From the NCBI GenBank assembly GCA_003385635.1, contig QQUY01000001.1, positions 496,001 through 560,000 on the forward strand: a DNA stretch of 64,000 bases, in the 5' to 3' direction. Shown piece by piece: positions 1 through 9,975 of this stretch (the first letter of the stretch is position 1; each line of letters opens with the position of its first letter). Made by a program: the position numbers and the translations under genes. The DNA comes from Acidobacteriota bacterium (GTDB lineage: Bacteria > Acidobacteriota > Blastocatellia > Pyrinomonadales > Pyrinomonadaceae). The notes beneath the pieces are model-generated. The model ran no database searches and was not told where the DNA came from. It was given only the letters and a program-made list of their open reading frames with translations.

Positions 1-1041
1 TTGGCGGTTTTTGCAATAGAATCAGTGATCGACTGGAAGTCGGACAAAGCTTCGTTCCGGCCTCGCACGCTGATCACAGTGTTTCTGTTGCTCCTTCTGC
101 CCGGGCTTTCTCTGGCACCTTCTCTGCTTTCGCAGAAGCAAACCGATTTTGAGGGCGATCCTGTCGTTTCGGAGATAATCGCTGTTCAGCCGAATGTTCC
201 TATGTCGGGCCTCGATTTTTCAAAGTGGCGGGCTTTAAGGAAACGACAGACCGATCTGGCGGAAAGCGAGCTTGGAAAGATCGAGAATCGAGAGCGGCCG
301 GTCACGGTCGTGCTTCCCGAGTCTCCGATGAACTTTCAGTACGCGCTTGATCCGGAATTCAAGGACTACATAGACGGTTTTGCAAGGAATAATCAGGTAT
401 CCGTGCTTTTCAACTCAGCCGAGCCTGACCCGTCGAGGGAACGGGGTTTCTTTAACTCCGCCGTTCTTGTCGGCCCCGACGGAGGAATGGTCCGGCAATA
501 CGACAAGATCCACCTTCTTCCGTTTGGCGAATTCGTACCGCTTCCGGAATTCGCACAAGGGTTGATACCCCCGATGGTCGGCCGATTCTCTCATGGAAGC
601 GAGTATGACCTGTTCGATCTCGGGGGAGGGAAAGCGGGTGTGATGATCTGTTTTGAATCGCACTTCGGTTCCCTCTCGGCAGAATACGCGAGGAACGGCG
701 CCGACCTGATCATCGAGATGACCAATGACGGATACCTGGGTCCAACCCCTGTACTTCGCCAGCACCTCGCAAATGCGGTCTTTCGTGCGGTTGAGACGGG
801 AAGGCCGGTCCTGCGCGTTACGAATGTCGGTGTGACCGCGATGATCGACCAACACGGCAAGATATCGGACCGCGCCGATACCTACACGGAAGCTGTAAGG
901 CATTGGCCGGTGAAAAAAGTAAGCAGGGGGCAAACTTTTTACGTCTTGGCCGGAGAGTGGTTTTCGATCCTCTGTGTTTTGGTTTCTGTGGGTCTCGTCG
1001 TCTTCGCAACGGTCAGCGGACGAAGAAAGCGCGTTCCTTAG
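1..1041 (+). CDS. lnt: Apolipoprotein N-acyltransferase, C-terminal part (5' truncated by window edge)
   Basis: Transfers an acyl chain from phospholipid to the amino group of the lipid-modified N-terminal Cys of lipoproteins, the last step of lipoprotein maturation, in the inner membrane. What is visible is the periplasmic nitrilase-like domain. The Glu-Lys-Cys triad can be placed: E107 in VVLPESP, K169 in YDKIHLLPFGEF, C217 in MICFES. A C-terminal membrane helix follows at about residues 314-338. The family is usually near 500 aa, so most N-terminal membrane helices lie upstream of the window. The TTG at position 1 is only the first codon seen, not the true start. The many lipoprotein precursors in this window fit a functional Lnt. 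Confidence 0.93.
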   Translation: MAVFAIESVIDWKSDKASFRPRTLITVFLLLLLPGLSLAPSLLSQKQTDFEGDPVVSEIIAVQPNVPMSGLDFSKWRALRKRQTDLAESELGKIENRERPVTVVLPESPMNFQYALDPEFKDYIDGFARNNQVSVLFNSAEPDPSRERGFFNSAVLVGPDGGMVRQYDKIHLLPFGEFVPLPEFAQGLIPPMVGRFSHGSEYDLFDLGGGKAGVMICFESHFGSLSAEYARNGADLIIEMTNDGYLGPTPVLRQHLANAVFRAVETGRPVLRVTNVGVTAMIDQHGKISDRADTYTEAVRHWPVKKVSRGQTFYVLAGEWFSILCVLVSVGLVVFATVSGRRKRVP

Positions 1042-1097
1042 TTCAGTGCTTTCTGTTGTAAAATTACGACTTTAGTCCGGTTTCGGAATCATCACAT

Positions 1098-2199
1098 ATG
1101 GAACTCAGCGATATTCAAACCAGATACGAAGAGATCAGGAGCAAGGTCTCCCAGCTCGGGAGGTTTCTTTGACGCGCCTGCCAGAGAAAAGGAGTTAAAA
1201 GCACTCGAAGAACAGATCGCCGAACCCGATTTCTGGAATGACCAGGAGCGTGCGCAGAAGATCGTTCAAAAGCGCAGCCGTATCGAGAAATCGCTTGAAC
1301 GGCAGTCCGGGTTCGAGACCCAGCTTTCGGACGTCGAGGTCCTGACCGAGTTCGCAGAAACCGACCCGGCGTCAAAGAAAGAACTTGAAGAGCTGGTTAT
1401 AGATCTCGAAAGGGATGTCGACGAAGCTGAGACGGAAGCGCTACTCTCCGGTGAGAGCGACCCGAACAACGCCATTTGTTCGATCCAGGCTGGCGCGGGC
1501 GGGACCGACGCTCAGGATTGGGCACAGATGCTGATGCGGATGTATTTGCGGTGGGCGGAAAGGAAGGATTTCAAGGTAGAAATACTTGATGAACAGTCCG
1601 GAAGCGAGGCAGGAATCAAGTCAGCGACGTTTCGGGTAGAGGGCGACTATGCGTACGGTCTCCTTGCAGGGGAAGCCGGCGTTCACAGGCTTGTCAGGAT
1701 CTCTCCGTTCAATTCCGGCGGAAGCCGGGAGACTTCTTTCGCTTCGTTCTTCGTATCGCCCGAGATCGACGACGACATCGAGGTCGACATTCAGGAGAAG
1801 GACCTTCGCGTCGACACCTACCGTTCGACCGGTGCCGGAGGCCAGCACGTCAACACAACGGATTCCGCGGTGCGCATCACGCACATTCCGACAGGGATCG
1901 TGGTGACCTGTCAAAACCAGCGTTCACAGATTCAAAACCGCCAGGTGGCGATGCAGGTGCTTCGTTCAAGGCTTTACGAGGTCGAGCTCGAAAAGCGAAG
2001 AGCCGAGGCGGCAGAACTTGAAGAAAGCAAACAGGACATTTCGTTCGGATCCCAGATTCGCAATTACGTGCTTCATCCGTACAGGCTTGTAAAGGACACC
2101 CGTACAAAATTGGAGGAGTCCGACGTCGACTCGGTTCTTGATGGCGACATCGATCCCTTTATTAAGGATTTTCTCCTTTACCGAAAGTCCAGAGGTTGA
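1098..2199 (+). CDS. prfB: Peptide chain release factor 2, made by programmed +1 frameshift
   Basis: RF2 recognises UGA and UAA stop codons and triggers peptide release. The gene is in two frames: 1098..1169 (24 codons from ATG) and 1171..2199, giving about 366 aa, the usual RF2 length. The first frame ends at an in-frame TGA (1170-1172) inside CTT-TGA-C, preceded by the Shine-Dalgarno-like GGGAGG, the classic autoregulatory site. The anticodon-like SPF is at residues 202-204 and the catalytic GGQ at 247-249. The second frame continues FLDAPAREKEL, as in other RF2 proteins. No stop occurs between 1173 and the end. The only ATG-initiated frame that avoids the shift (1528) would lack the N-terminal domain. 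Confidence 0.95.
1158..1173 (+). promoter_or_regulatory. Programmed +1 ribosomal frameshift site of prfB
   Basis: GGG AGG TTT CTT TGA C: an internal Shine-Dalgarno-like GGGAGG sits three bases before the slippery CTT, which is followed by TGA C. When RF2 is scarce, termination at TGA is slow and the ribosome shifts +1 to read GAC. This is the standard RF2 feedback arrangement. Confidence 0.93.
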
Positions 2200-2286
2200 A
2201 CCAGCCGCCTTTCGCAGTCGTTATCTTATCGTCACACTGCTTTTGGTGTATGATAAGCCCTATCCGACCCCCGGACCTTCTAAAGA

Positions 2287-4632
2287 ATGGCCGTTCGCAG
2301 TAAGAAAAACACCTCCTCGCAGAAACCGTCATATCTAAACGAGTTCATCGGGATCGTCCTCCTCGCGCTGGCGGTTCTGATCTTCCTGTGTCTTTTCAGC
2401 GCCTCTCCGAACGACTGGAACCTCAACACAAGCAGTTCACTCGAGACCTCTAACTGGATCGGGCCGATCGGTTCGCTGATAGCCGATATCCTGTTCCAGA
2501 CGATCGGCGGCGTCGCATACCTGATCCCGGTCATACTGGTCATCTTCGGCGTTCGATATTTAATGTCGAGGACTGTTCATACCAGCTTTACAAGAATTAC
2601 CGGCGTGCTGCTGTTTGTTTTTGCGGCCGCTGCGCTGCTTACCCTCTTCGGGTTTTACGGCGGGATCACGGGAGCCGCTCTATACGCAGTATCGGCATCG
2701 CTTCTTAACGACATCGGCACAGGCATCGTGTTCGCGGCTCTGTTGCTGGCATCGATGGTCTTAATTACGAGCTTTTCCTATTCTTCGCTCTTCGAAAGCC
2801 TCCAGCTGGCCGCGGGTAACTTTAGAATTCGCTTTGGTGAATGGAGAGAAAAGCGAAGGGCAATAAAGGAAGCCAGTGCAAAAGCGGCACCGGCTGCGAA
2901 CGTAGCGAAAGTTTCGAAAAAGGGATCGGTTCCCGCGATCTCGACAGGTGAAGCAAGTCGGACAGAACCTGAGCCAGACGAGCCTTTGTTCGCAGACGAT
3001 TCGGATGTGTTCAAGCCGATCGATATTTCCGACTCGGCAGATGCGGAGAAGGCTACCGCTGCAGGCGCAGGGGCTTCGGTTGGTGCATCCGGGCCTTTGT
3101 CTTCAAATGGAGGCGCTGCGGCAAAAGCGGCCTTGGAGGAGGAAGAAAAGGACGGATTGCCGGAAGCGTATGAGCTTCCATCGGTCGATTTTCTTACCGT
3201 ACCGGCGCCAAAACTGAAACATGATGAAAAGGCCCTTAGGGCGAAAGCCCATGAGGTCGAGGAAAAGGCGTCCGAGTTCAAGGTTTCCGGCAAGGTCGAT
3301 CAGATAGGTCTAGGTCCCGTAGTTACTACATATGAATTCAAGCCTGATGCGGGCGTCAAGTATGCTCGTGTGACCGGTCTTGCGGACGACCTGTGCCTGG
3401 CGCTCGAAGCGGAATCGATAATGATAGAGCGAATCCCAGGCACTGCATATGTCGGGATCGAGGTTCCGAATGACGAACGGGAGACGATCTTTCTCCGCGA
3501 CGTAATCGAGTCGGAGAAGTTCAAGGATTCGAGATCTCTTTTGACGATCGGGCTAGGGAAGAAGATCGATGGCGCAAGGCAGATCGCCGATCTCGCAAAG
3601 ATGCCGCACCTCCTGATCGCCGGAGCTACCGGTGCGGGCAAGTCGGTCGGCGTCAATTCGCTGATTGTATCGATTCTTTATAAAGCCCGCCCCGACCAGG
3701 TGAAGTTCATCATGGTCGATCCGAAACGGCTCGAACTTGGCGTCTATGCGGACATTCCGCATCTTGCTACGCCGATCATTACCGAACCCAAGCGAGCATC
3801 GACGGCATTGAAATGGGCGGTCGTTGAAATGGAAAGGCGCTATAAGGACCTGGCGGGCTGGGGTGTTCGAAATATCGACGGCTACAACTCCGAGGTCGAC
3901 CGCCGAAATTCGCTCGAGAAGTTCGACGAGGAAGGAAATCCGCACAAGCCTTTGCCCTACATCGTGATCATCATCGACGAGCTTGCCGACCTGATGATGG
4001 TCTCCGGCAAAGAGGTCGAGGAATCGATCACGCGTCTGGCTCAAATGGCCCGCGCCGTCGGCATCCATCTTGTACTTGCTACGCAAAGGCCTTCAGTCGA
4101 CGTGATAACCGGACTGATAAAGGCAAACTTTCCGGCGCGCATCTCGTTCCGCGTATCTTCGAAGATCGATTCCCGCACGATCATCGATGCGAACGGCGCC
4201 GAGAGGCTGCTTGGCCGAGGGGACATGCTGTTCCTGCCGCCCGCTACTTCACAACTCGTGCGCGTACACGGTGCATATGTCGATGAAAAAGAGATCCGCA
4301 AGATCGTCGAACACATCAAGGCTCAGGCATCTCCCGAGTACGACGAGACGATCACCCAGGACGAGGAAGAGACGGATGAGTTCGGAGATCTTCCGGGAAG
4401 AAAGGACGAGCTCTTCGAAGAGGCCCTGAAAACGGTTGTCGGCGCTGGTCGCGCATCTACTTCTCTTCTTCAAAGGCATCTGCGAATCGGTTACGGGCGA
4501 GCTGCGGCGATTCTCGACGCTTTGGTTGCCGACGGCTTCATTGGAGAAATGGACAGTTCGAAACGCGCGCGGCCCGTATTGCAGGCGGCCTACGAGGCAG
4601 TGCAGGAAATAGAAGAAGGCCGCGAATACTAG
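2287..4632 (+). CDS. ftsK: DNA translocase FtsK/SpoIIIE family
   Basis: Septum-located ATP-driven DNA pump that clears chromosome termini during division. At 781 aa it is the short form of the family. Four or five N-terminal membrane helices (about residues 16-165) are followed by an acidic, Ala-rich linker (about 185-300). The alpha/beta motor follows, with Walker A GATGAGKS at residues 446-453 and Walker B IIIIDELADL. A C-terminal winged-helix gamma domain (about residues 705-770, LLQRHLRIGYGRAAAILD) normally reads KOPS orientation sequences. The ATG start gives a basic N-terminus (MAVRSKKN) directly before the first helix. Confidence 0.95.
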   Translation: MAVRSKKNTSSQKPSYLNEFIGIVLLALAVLIFLCLFSASPNDWNLNTSSSLETSNWIGPIGSLIADILFQTIGGVAYLIPVILVIFGVRYLMSRTVHTSFTRITGVLLFVFAAAALLTLFGFYGGITGAALYAVSASLLNDIGTGIVFAALLLASMVLITSFSYSSLFESLQLAAGNFRIRFGEWREKRRAIKEASAKAAPAANVAKVSKKGSVPAISTGEASRTEPEPDEPLFADDSDVFKPIDISDSADAEKATAAGAGASVGASGPLSSNGGAAAKAALEEEEKDGLPEAYELPSVDFLTVPAPKLKHDEKALRAKAHEVEEKASEFKVSGKVDQIGLGPVVTTYEFKPDAGVKYARVTGLADDLCLALEAESIMIERIPGTAYVGIEVPNDERETIFLRDVIESEKFKDSRSLLTIGLGKKIDGARQIADLAKMPHLLIAGATGAGKSVGVNSLIVSILYKARPDQVKFIMVDPKRLELGVYADIPHLATPIITEPKRASTALKWAVVEMERRYKDLAGWGVRNIDGYNSEVDRRNSLEKFDEEGNPHKPLPYIVIIIDELADLMMVSGKEVEESITRLAQMARAVGIHLVLATQRPSVDVITGLIKANFPARISFRVSSKIDSRTIIDANGAERLLGRGDMLFLPPATSQLVRVHGAYVDEKEIRKIVEHIKAQASPEYDETITQDEEETDEFGDLPGRKDELFEEALKTVVGAGRASTSLLQRHLRIGYGRAAAILDALVADGFIGEMDSSKRARPVLQAAYEAVQEIEEGREY

Positions 4633-4645
4633 GCCTAGATAGATC

Positions 4646-4984
4646 ATGAGACGGGAATTCCTCACATTCCCTTCATTGCTCCAAACAGGAATGCTGCTGC
4701 TACTGACATTCGCGTCAGTGTTGTCTGCGTGTGTCCAGCCCCCGAAAGAGAGTTCGAAGGCTTCGGGCGTTCATAGTACGGGCGTCGACCTGAATTCGGC
4801 TACTGTTGAAGACCTCAGCGCATTGCCCGGTATCGGCCCGGCGACTGCAGAAAAGATCATCGCCCACCGGGAGACGTTCGGCGAGTTTGAAAAACCAGAA
4901 CACATCTTGCTTGTGCGGGGTATAAGCGAAAAGAAGTTCCGCAAGATCAGACATCTCGTCGTGGCTCGGAAACAGCCCCGCTAG
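4646..4984 (+). CDS. comEA: ComEA-like helix-hairpin-helix DNA-binding lipoprotein
   Basis: Predicted periplasmic receptor for incoming double-stranded DNA in natural transformation. The 112-aa protein has an N-terminal hydrophobic segment ending in a lipobox LSAC (Cys29), so it is probably lipid-anchored. It then has the double helix-hairpin-helix fold of ComEA: VDLNSATVEDLSALPGIGP (starting near residue 48) and the second hairpin LLVRGISEKKFRKI. Only 33 bases separate it from comEC, the channel gene, which strongly supports a DNA-uptake role. HhH alone is also found in DNA-repair proteins; the signal sequence argues against that. Confidence 0.85.
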   Translation: MRREFLTFPSLLQTGMLLLLTFASVLSACVQPPKESSKASGVHSTGVDLNSATVEDLSALPGIGPATAEKIIAHRETFGEFEKPEHILLVRGISEKKFRKIRHLVVARKQPR

Positions 4985-5017
4985 CTGGACACAAAAAGAA
5001 AGAAAGCCATTCCTCAC

Positions 5018-7735
5018 ATGGTTTCGAATAGCTTCCAACGATACGGGACCGCGTCCCGCTTCTCTGAAAACCCGTTTGCGTTGCTCGCGGCCGCATTTGC
5101 AACGGGAATCTTTGCCGCGGGACAATTCGATGCGCCTCAACAGATCCTGATTTCTGGCGTGGTCCTCTTTGCATCTATCGCACTCCCAGCCTCAAGATCC
5201 CGATCGAACGCCGCCTTCATTCTGATCGCTTTCGCATTTGCAGGAGCATTCTCTTTCGGGACATCCGATAGCTCAAGCTCTACGGACTCACTCAAATACC
5301 TGCTTTCAAAACGGGTGATCTCATCTGGTGATCCCCTGATCCTGGAAGGCCTTGTCAGGTCAGGTCCGGACCTGCTACCGGAAGGAAGGCGGATGGACCT
5401 GGAAGTTGATTCGTATACATACAAAAAGCGAAACAAGAGTGCTTCAGGCACCGTCCGTGTTTACATAACCCTTCAAAGCAGCGAAACCGTAGAGGAGTTC
5501 TCGTCAATGGGTTTGCATACCGGAGCAAGAGTAAAGCTGGCGGGAACCGTGACCCGCGAAGAGCGTTTCAACAATCCGGGCGGGTTCTCTGTCCTCGATC
5601 ATATGGACAGGGAAGGAGTCGATGCCGTCGTTACGGTAAAGAGCCCCCTGCTCGTCGAACGACAAGGCGGAGGATCGTTTGGACTAAACGCGTATTTGAC
5701 GAATCTGCGGAACGGCCTTGTCGAACACGCGCTGGGGAAATTCGATCAGCCGACTGCGGGTCTCGTCATTGCATCGGTCCTTGGAAGCCGCCATTTTCTC
5801 GACAAAGGATCGGCGGATGCATTCAGGACGGGCGGCACCTTCCACGTGCTCGTGGTTAGCGGGCTTCACGTCACGATTCTGGGCGGGGCTGTTGTTTGGA
5901 TCCTTTCGTTGCTCCGAATACGGCGCAGGCACTCGATCATTGCGGCCTGTGCGGCCGTATGGGGATTCGTACTTATCAGCGGGTCGGGCGTGCCCGTTAT
6001 CAGGGCGGGCCTGATGTTTACATTCATCTCGCTTGCGGCGGCCTTCTTCAGAAGAACGTCGATGCTGAACGTGCTTGGTGCGTCAGCGTTGCTGATCCTG
6101 GTGGCGAACCCAAGCGCTCTTTTCGACCCCTCATTCCAGCTGACCGTTGTGGCGGTCGCATCACTAGCAGGGATCGCATTCCCATTGCTCTCGAAGATCA
6201 ATTCGATCGGTTCGTGGAGTCCCTCGGCCTCATCGCCGCTCCCTCCGACCACCGGTTCAATTCTCAAGTCATTCGCAGAGCTTCTCTACTGGGATAGAAG
6301 AGTGTGGGCAATAAAACGTGCCGGGATGATCTGGGAGTGCGGGATTTTCAAGTCACCCAATGCCGAAAAAGCCGCGGGCGATTTCGCTCAAGGAATCGGC
6401 AGATTTCTGTTTGAAGCCCTTGTCGTTTCCGCATCCATACAACTCTGCATGCTTCCGTTTCAGGCGGTTTATTTTCACAGGATCGCTCCAGCCGCTATGA
6501 TCCTCAATCTCCTTGCAGGCATCGGTCTTATCGTTCAAAGTTTGCTTGCCTGCTTGACCGCGTCGGCGGGGACCTTTGGTCACGCAATATCTGAACCGTT
6601 TGCGGCTGTTACAAAAGCATACAGTTGCGCTTGGCTCTTCCTGCAATCAAGCGCGTCGGAGTTTGCCGGCGGAGATCTGAGGGTCCCCGTCTATACCGGG
6701 GTATTCTATTCTGTCTACGCGGCTTATTCACTATTCACCTTGGGCGTGGCGTGGGCCATCAGGGCCTGGAATCCGTTCGAGCTCGGTTCTAATTCACCCG
6801 AAAGGAAGAAGCAGAAAAGGGCCGTAGCTGCCGGATTAATGCTCGTCTCAATGCTTGGTGGTTTGATCATTTTTCATCCGCTAAGCGAGCCTCAATCTGA
6901 TGGAAAGCTTAGGCTTCACTTTTTGGACGTCGGTCAGGGAGATTCGATCTTCATCGAGTTTCCGAACGGCACGACTATGCTTGTCGACGGCGGCGGAAGA
7001 CGCGGATTCGGAGAGGATGATTCTGGCAGGGACTTTGAAAGGGACTTGCCCGGGATCGGGGAATCCGTTGTTTCCGAGTTCTTGTGGGAGAAGGGATACT
7101 CGTCGATCGACCTCTTGGTACTGACGCACGGCGATGCCGATCACGCAAATGGCCTGATAGACGTGACGAAGAACTTTGAGATCGGGATGGTACTGATCGG
7201 GTCCCTTGAACCCGCCAATCCCGACTTCGAGGAGTTTGCAAGACTCGTCCGGAAAAAGGACGTGCCGCTGGAATTGGTACGAAAAGGAGACAGGCTGGAC
7301 ATCGGCGGAACCTCGATCGATGTGCTCAATCCGATCGAAGCGCACAACGGCTCCCCCTTGTCGAACAACGACCGGTCTGTCGTTCTGCTCCTGAAGAACG
7401 GCGTGCGAAGGTTTCTTCTAACCGGCGACATCGAAAGTTCGGGCGAGAATGCGTTGATGAGGTCGCTTGGCGGAAAGATCGATGTTGTAAAGGTCGCGCA
7501 CCACGGAAGCAGGACCTCGTCCACCGAGAGGTTTGTAAAGAAGACCGCCCCGGAGGTTGTCGTCATTCCTGTCGGCAGGCACTCGCAGTTCGGACATCCT
7601 CACGAAGAAGTGGTTGCTCGATGGAAAGCAGCCGGCGCGTCAGTTCTTACAACAGGAGCGTCCGGAACCGTTTCGATCTCGACCGACGGGTCGCTTCTGG
7701 AGGTCCAGACCTACCTGCCTCTTGAGCAGGAATAG
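5018..7735 (+). CDS. comEC: ComEC/Rec2 DNA-uptake channel with metallo-beta-lactamase domain
   Basis: Inner-membrane channel that carries transforming DNA into the cytoplasm as a single strand. At 905 aa it is full-length. The order is N-terminal helices and a DUF4131-like soluble region (about 1-220), the multi-helix Competence core (about 230-590, containing LVVSGLHVTILGG), then a C-terminal metallo-beta-lactamase domain (about 625-890). The metal-binding motif HGDADH is at residues 704-709, with VAHHGS further on. The MBL domain is the presumed nuclease that degrades the non-transforming strand. Together with the upstream comEA this gives a competence pair. No pilus or dprA genes are in the window. 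Confidence 0.93.
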   Translation: MVSNSFQRYGTASRFSENPFALLAAAFATGIFAAGQFDAPQQILISGVVLFASIALPASRSRSNAAFILIAFAFAGAFSFGTSDSSSSTDSLKYLLSKRVISSGDPLILEGLVRSGPDLLPEGRRMDLEVDSYTYKKRNKSASGTVRVYITLQSSETVEEFSSMGLHTGARVKLAGTVTREERFNNPGGFSVLDHMDREGVDAVVTVKSPLLVERQGGGSFGLNAYLTNLRNGLVEHALGKFDQPTAGLVIASVLGSRHFLDKGSADAFRTGGTFHVLVVSGLHVTILGGAVVWILSLLRIRRRHSIIAACAAVWGFVLISGSGVPVIRAGLMFTFISLAAAFFRRTSMLNVLGASALLILVANPSALFDPSFQLTVVAVASLAGIAFPLLSKINSIGSWSPSASSPLPPTTGSILKSFAELLYWDRRVWAIKRAGMIWECGIFKSPNAEKAAGDFAQGIGRFLFEALVVSASIQLCMLPFQAVYFHRIAPAAMILNLLAGIGLIVQSLLACLTASAGTFGHAISEPFAAVTKAYSCAWLFLQSSASEFAGGDLRVPVYTGVFYSVYAAYSLFTLGVAWAIRAWNPFELGSNSPERKKQKRAVAAGLMLVSMLGGLIIFHPLSEPQSDGKLRLHFLDVGQGDSIFIEFPNGTTMLVDGGGRRGFGEDDSGRDFERDLPGIGESVVSEFLWEKGYSSIDLLVLTHGDADHANGLIDVTKNFEIGMVLIGSLEPANPDFEEFARLVRKKDVPLELVRKGDRLDIGGTSIDVLNPIEAHNGSPLSNNDRSVVLLLKNGVRRFLLTGDIESSGENALMRSLGGKIDVVKVAHHGSRTSSTERFVKKTAPEVVVIPVGRHSQFGHPHEEVVARWKAAGASVLTTGASGTVSISTDGSLLEVQTYLPLEQE

Positions 7736-7758
7736 ACGCAATTTAAAGACAGAAAACC

Positions 7759-7786
7759 CGAAGGTTTTCAGTTTCAAAAACCTTCG
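7759..7786 (+). terminator. Hairpin after comEC, possible terminator
   Basis: Perfect 10-bp stem (CGAAGGTTTT / AAAACCTTCG) with an 8-nt loop, 24 bases after the comEC stop. No U-run follows, so it may instead be a simple RNA-stabilising hairpin. Confidence 0.4.
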
Positions 7787-8162
7787 AGCGTTCCTTCAGA
7801 AGTCCTAGTTGCCACCTTTATACGTTATAGACGGTAGCGTGTCAACATACCGGACAGGAAGGTGTGATGAGAGATGAGTACTGAGGAATGAGAGCTGCGG
7901 AGTGTTGAGCGCAATCAGTACCCGGAGCGGTAGCAACCGTTCTTCGTTCAATAAGAAAAAGCCGCGCTGTGCACGGCTTGAGCAGCGCAAGCGATGCTCT
8001 AAACGGGGATCTGGGGATACGACTATTTCATGAAGATTGAGCTTCGTGCGCCAATAAATCGGAACCCGGAGCGCCAGCGACGGGCAAAATAGATGTCATT
8101 GCCAAATTACCAATGACCAATGAAATTGCTCAATGCTCAATGGTCATTGACCAATGTAAAGC
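7787..8162. repeat. Gene-free repeat-rich spacer between comEC and purH
   Basis: About 380 bases with no credible gene. It contains short-word repeats: GATGAGAGATGAG near 7865; two related copies of ACCCGGAGCG..AGC (about 7921 and 8063); and a block at 8110-8156 made of CCAATGACCAATG followed by its near-inverse CAATGGTCATTG. The 11-mer GGTCATTGACC (8142-8152) recurs inverted at 45858-45868. Neighbouring genes converge here, so no promoter is expected. Confidence 0.5.
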
Positions 8163-9842
8163 CTAGTGTTTGAAGTGGCGGAATCCGGTGAAGACCATCG
8201 CGATTCCGTGTTCATTCGCTGCCTGGATCGATTCGTCGTCGCGCATCGAGCCTCCAGGCTGGATGATCGCCGATACACCGATCTTCGCCGCCTCATCGAC
8301 GTTGTCACGGAACGGGAAGAATGCGTCCGAAGCCAGAACCGAGCCTTTGATCTCAAGATCCGTTCTTTCGGCACGCATCGCCGCGATCCGGACCGAATCG
8401 ACCCGGTTCATCTGGCCGGCGCCGACGCCGACCGTCTGAAACTGATTGGCAAGTACGATCGCGTTCGATTTGACGTGTTTGCAAACGGTCCACGCAAACA
8501 AGAGTGAGCGGTATTCTTCTTCGGTCGGCTGACGATCACTCGCGACCTTTAGGTCAGCCAGCGTAACCGTCTTGATATCCCTGTCCTGAACTAGGAAGCC
8601 GCCCGAAATCTGCCTGTACTCCGACAATTCTGCGGGTTCTTCCGCCGAGACCGTTAGAACTCGGACGTTCTTTTTCTTCTTGAACGCCTCGACTGCTTCT
8701 TGAGTGTATGAAGGCGCTACGACCACTTCGGTAAAGATCTTCGAGATCTCTTTTGCGACCTCTTCGTCCACCTCACGATTGACGGCGACTATCCCTCCGA
8801 AAGCCGAAACAGGATCCGTCGCCAGCGCGCGTTTGTAAGCCGTAAGGTTATCGCCGCCAAATCCAACCCCGGACGGGTTCGTGTGCTTGATGATCGCGAC
8901 GGCGCGTTCACCAAAGTCCTGCACAAGCCGCCAGGCGGCCTCCGCGTCGACATAGTTGTTGTAGGACATCTCCTTACCCTGAAGCTGCTCGGCGTTGGCG
9001 ATGCCTCCTGTAAGACCGGAAGAATAGGTCGCAGCCCGCTGGTGCGGATTCTCGCCGTACCGAAGATCGGCGCTTTTGACAAGGCCGATGCCGATCTGGC
9101 TCGGAAGCCCTTCACTTTCTGGTGCATCGTGATCTGTTTCTTCCGTCTCTGAGGCGATCCCCGCATCTTCCTCATCGATCTCAATGAACGCAAGATTTCC
9201 GAAGGGGTTGAACGGCTCAAGGAAATCAAGGTCGTCGTTGCCAAGCTGGTCCGCAAGATAGCTGGAGATCGCGAGGTCGTAATAGGAGGTCAAGGTAAAC
9301 GAAAGCGCCGCGAGGCGTCTGCGGGTTTCAAGCGAGAGTGAACCGTCATTTTCTTCAAGCTCCTCGATCAGGTGAGGATACAGGCCCGAGTCGGTAACGA
9401 CTGCAACGTCGCGCCAGTTCTTGGAGGCGGAACGGATCATCGCCGGACCGCCGATATCGATCTGCTCGACGGCCTCCGCAACGGTCACTCCTTCTTTCTC
9501 GATGGTGCTTTCGAACGGATACAGATTGATGACGACCATGTCGATCGGTTCGATCCCGTGTTCTTCCATCGCAGACCGATGCGATTCGTTGTCGCGAACA
9601 GCGAGCAGTGCACCGTGAACTTTCGGGTGGAGTGTCTTTACGCGGCCGTCCATCATCTCTGGAAATCCGGTCAGATCGGATACTTCTTTGACATCCACTC
9701 CAGCCTCTTTCAGTGCCTTCGCGGTTCCCCCAGTGGAGACGATCTCGACACCCATCTCTGCGAGTTTCCCCGCGAAATCCGCAATCCCTTCTTTGTCCGA
9801 AACGCTGACTAGCGCTCTCCGGATCTTTCTTAATTCACTCAT
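8163..9842 (-). CDS. purH: Bifunctional AICAR formyltransferase / IMP cyclohydrolase
   Basis: Catalyses the last two steps of de novo purine synthesis, formylating AICAR with 10-formyl-THF and closing the ring to IMP. The N-terminal MGS-like IMP cyclohydrolase domain covers about 1-150 ([32 protein letters not shown]). The C-terminal formyltransferase domain begins with LRYGENPHQ (260-268) and contains KHTNPSGVG and DAFFPFRDN. At 559 aa it is longer than the usual 510-530 aa. The excess is an acidic stretch at about residues 201-250 between the domains (rich in Glu and Asp, ending [10 protein letters not shown]). It stands alone, not in a pur operon. Confidence 0.96.
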   Translation of the reverse strand: MSELRKIRRALVSVSDKEGIADFAGKLAEMGVEIVSTGGTAKALKEAGVDVKEVSDLTGFPEMMDGRVKTLHPKVHGALLAVRDNESHRSAMEEHGIEPIDMVVINLYPFESTIEKEGVTVAEAVEQIDIGGPAMIRSASKNWRDVAVVTDSGLYPHLIEELEENDGSLSLETRRRLAALSFTLTSYYDLAISSYLADQLGNDDLDFLEPFNPFGNLAFIEIDEEDAGIASETEETDHDAPESEGLPSQIGIGLVKSADLRYGENPHQRAATYSSGLTGGIANAEQLQGKEMSYNNYVDAEAAWRLVQDFGERAVAIIKHTNPSGVGFGGDNLTAYKRALATDPVSAFGGIVAVNREVDEEVAKEISKIFTEVVVAPSYTQEAVEAFKKKKNVRVLTVSAEEPAELSEYRQISGGFLVQDRDIKTVTLADLKVASDRQPTEEEYRSLLFAWTVCKHVKSNAIVLANQFQTVGVGAGQMNRVDSVRIAAMRAERTDLEIKGSVLASDAFFPFRDNVDEAAKIGVSAIIQPGGSMRDDESIQAANEHGIAMVFTGFRHFKH

Positions 9843-9975
9843 TGATATGCGTTTAAAAACGAAAACAGCGGCCGAGAACTGACCGCGTGTTCCTTTTGAG
9901 AATAAACCTAAGTCTCTCGATCCGTGTCACATTAAGCGAGCAAGGACCGTCTATCTGCGTTCGCACCTGCCTTCG

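Noticed and set aside
1528..2199. prfB as a 223-aa protein starting at ATG 1528
   Set aside because: The RF2 N-terminal domain is fully encoded upstream through the +1 frameshift; 1528 is an internal Met.
7805..7990. 61-aa minus-strand reading frame in the comEC-purH spacer
   Set aside because: It lies wholly in short-word repeat DNA, has no ribosome site and its composition does not look coding.
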